This document shows positions 5,272 through 5,444 of a stretch of 5,444 bases of DNA, in pieces (the stretch's first letter is position 1; every line of letters begins with the position of its first letter). The translations under genes and the position numbers were made by a program. The notes below the pieces were generated by a model, which was given only the letters and a program-made list of their open reading frames with translations, made no database searches and had not been told where the DNA came from. The stretch is from Porphyrobacter sp. (lineage in GTDB: Bacteria; Pseudomonadota; Alphaproteobacteria; Sphingomonadales; Sphingomonadaceae): NCBI GenBank assembly GCA_021732945.1, contig JAKFWB010000202.1, forward strand, positions 1 to 5,444, written 5' to 3'.

Positions 5272-5444
5272 CCGGTCTTGCCGCTACGGCAAACCGCTCC
5301 TAGATTGATCCGCAACGGGGGGTCAGGACATAGAACGGGCACAGATATACGCTAAGCGTCTCTGCGCGCACTTATGGGTCGACTCTATGCGTCGACGACT
5401 CCAGCATTCCAAAGGCATCCATCGGACAGTTGTAGCATCGCCTC
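5272..5444. other. Intergenic tail after ggt with no assignable gene
   Basis: These 173 bases look less GC-rich than the coding part. Frames beginning at ATG 5374 and ATG 5387 on the plus strand stay open to the edge, but they are only about 20 codons long, resemble nothing I recognise and lack Shine-Dalgarno sites. On the minus strand three frames enter from the right edge and stop at about 5385, 5372 and 5325; any of them could be the tail of a gene lying beyond the window, but none has a recognisable motif. An imperfect 11-base direct repeat, TATGGGTCGAC (5373-5383) and TATGCGTCGAC (5386-5396), has a 13-base period. Confidence 0.5.
5278..5292 (+). terminator. Small hairpin just after ggt, possible weak terminator
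   Basis: TTGCCG-CTA-CGGCAA is a perfect 6-bp stem with a 3-base loop starting 6 bases after the ggt stop. The following bases (ACCGCTCCTAG) contain no T-run, so it lacks the second half of an intrinsic terminator. It may protect the 3' end of the mRNA or be fortuitous. Confidence 0.25.

Overview
The window is high-GC bacterial chromosome. Its gene content and protein style fit an alphaproteobacterium, most likely order Sphingomonadales (for example the Erythrobacter/Novosphingobium group). This rests on three things: an Rrf2-type regulator translationally coupled to sufB, a membrane-associated class 2 dihydroorotate dehydrogenase, and a lipoprotein-type gamma-glutamyltransferase containing CGMGPPSSGG. 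The order-level placement is an inference from recognition, not from a database search.

The left third (1-2161) is on the minus strand. Reading in the direction of transcription there is an AraC-family regulator (2161-1241), then a 65-bp gap packed with TTCGG/CCGAA repeats that looks like an operator/promoter. An IscR-like Rrf2 regulator (1175-735) follows, and then sufB (738-1, cut by the window edge). The regulator and sufB overlap by ATGA, so this is the start of a suf iron-sulfur assembly operon headed by its own cluster-sensing regulator.

The 325-bp space between the AraC gene and pyrD (2162-2486) has no conventional gene but is not empty. On the minus strand it carries a -10-like box beside a GCGAC-AA-GTCGC dyad, several small hairpins, a 20-codon ORF with a good Shine-Dalgarno, and a very strong intrinsic terminator. 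The terminator ends only 40 nt before the AraC start codon. This is either a small RNA gene of about 110 nt or an attenuating leader of the AraC gene, and it is the most interesting part of the window. In 2351-2486, directly before pyrD, I see no convincing promoter or structure.

The right part (2487-5271) is on the plus strand: pyrD (de novo pyrimidine synthesis, inner membrane) and, 10 nt after its stop, a gamma-glutamyltransferase with a lipoprotein signal peptide (glutathione/gamma-glutamyl peptide breakdown in the periplasm). The two look co-transcribed although their pathways differ. The last 173 bp hold a small hairpin, a short direct repeat and only fragmentary open frames; no gene can be assigned there.

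Most of the window is ordinary core-genome content. I found no CRISPR, tRNA, rRNA, insertion sequence or obvious defence or mobile system.
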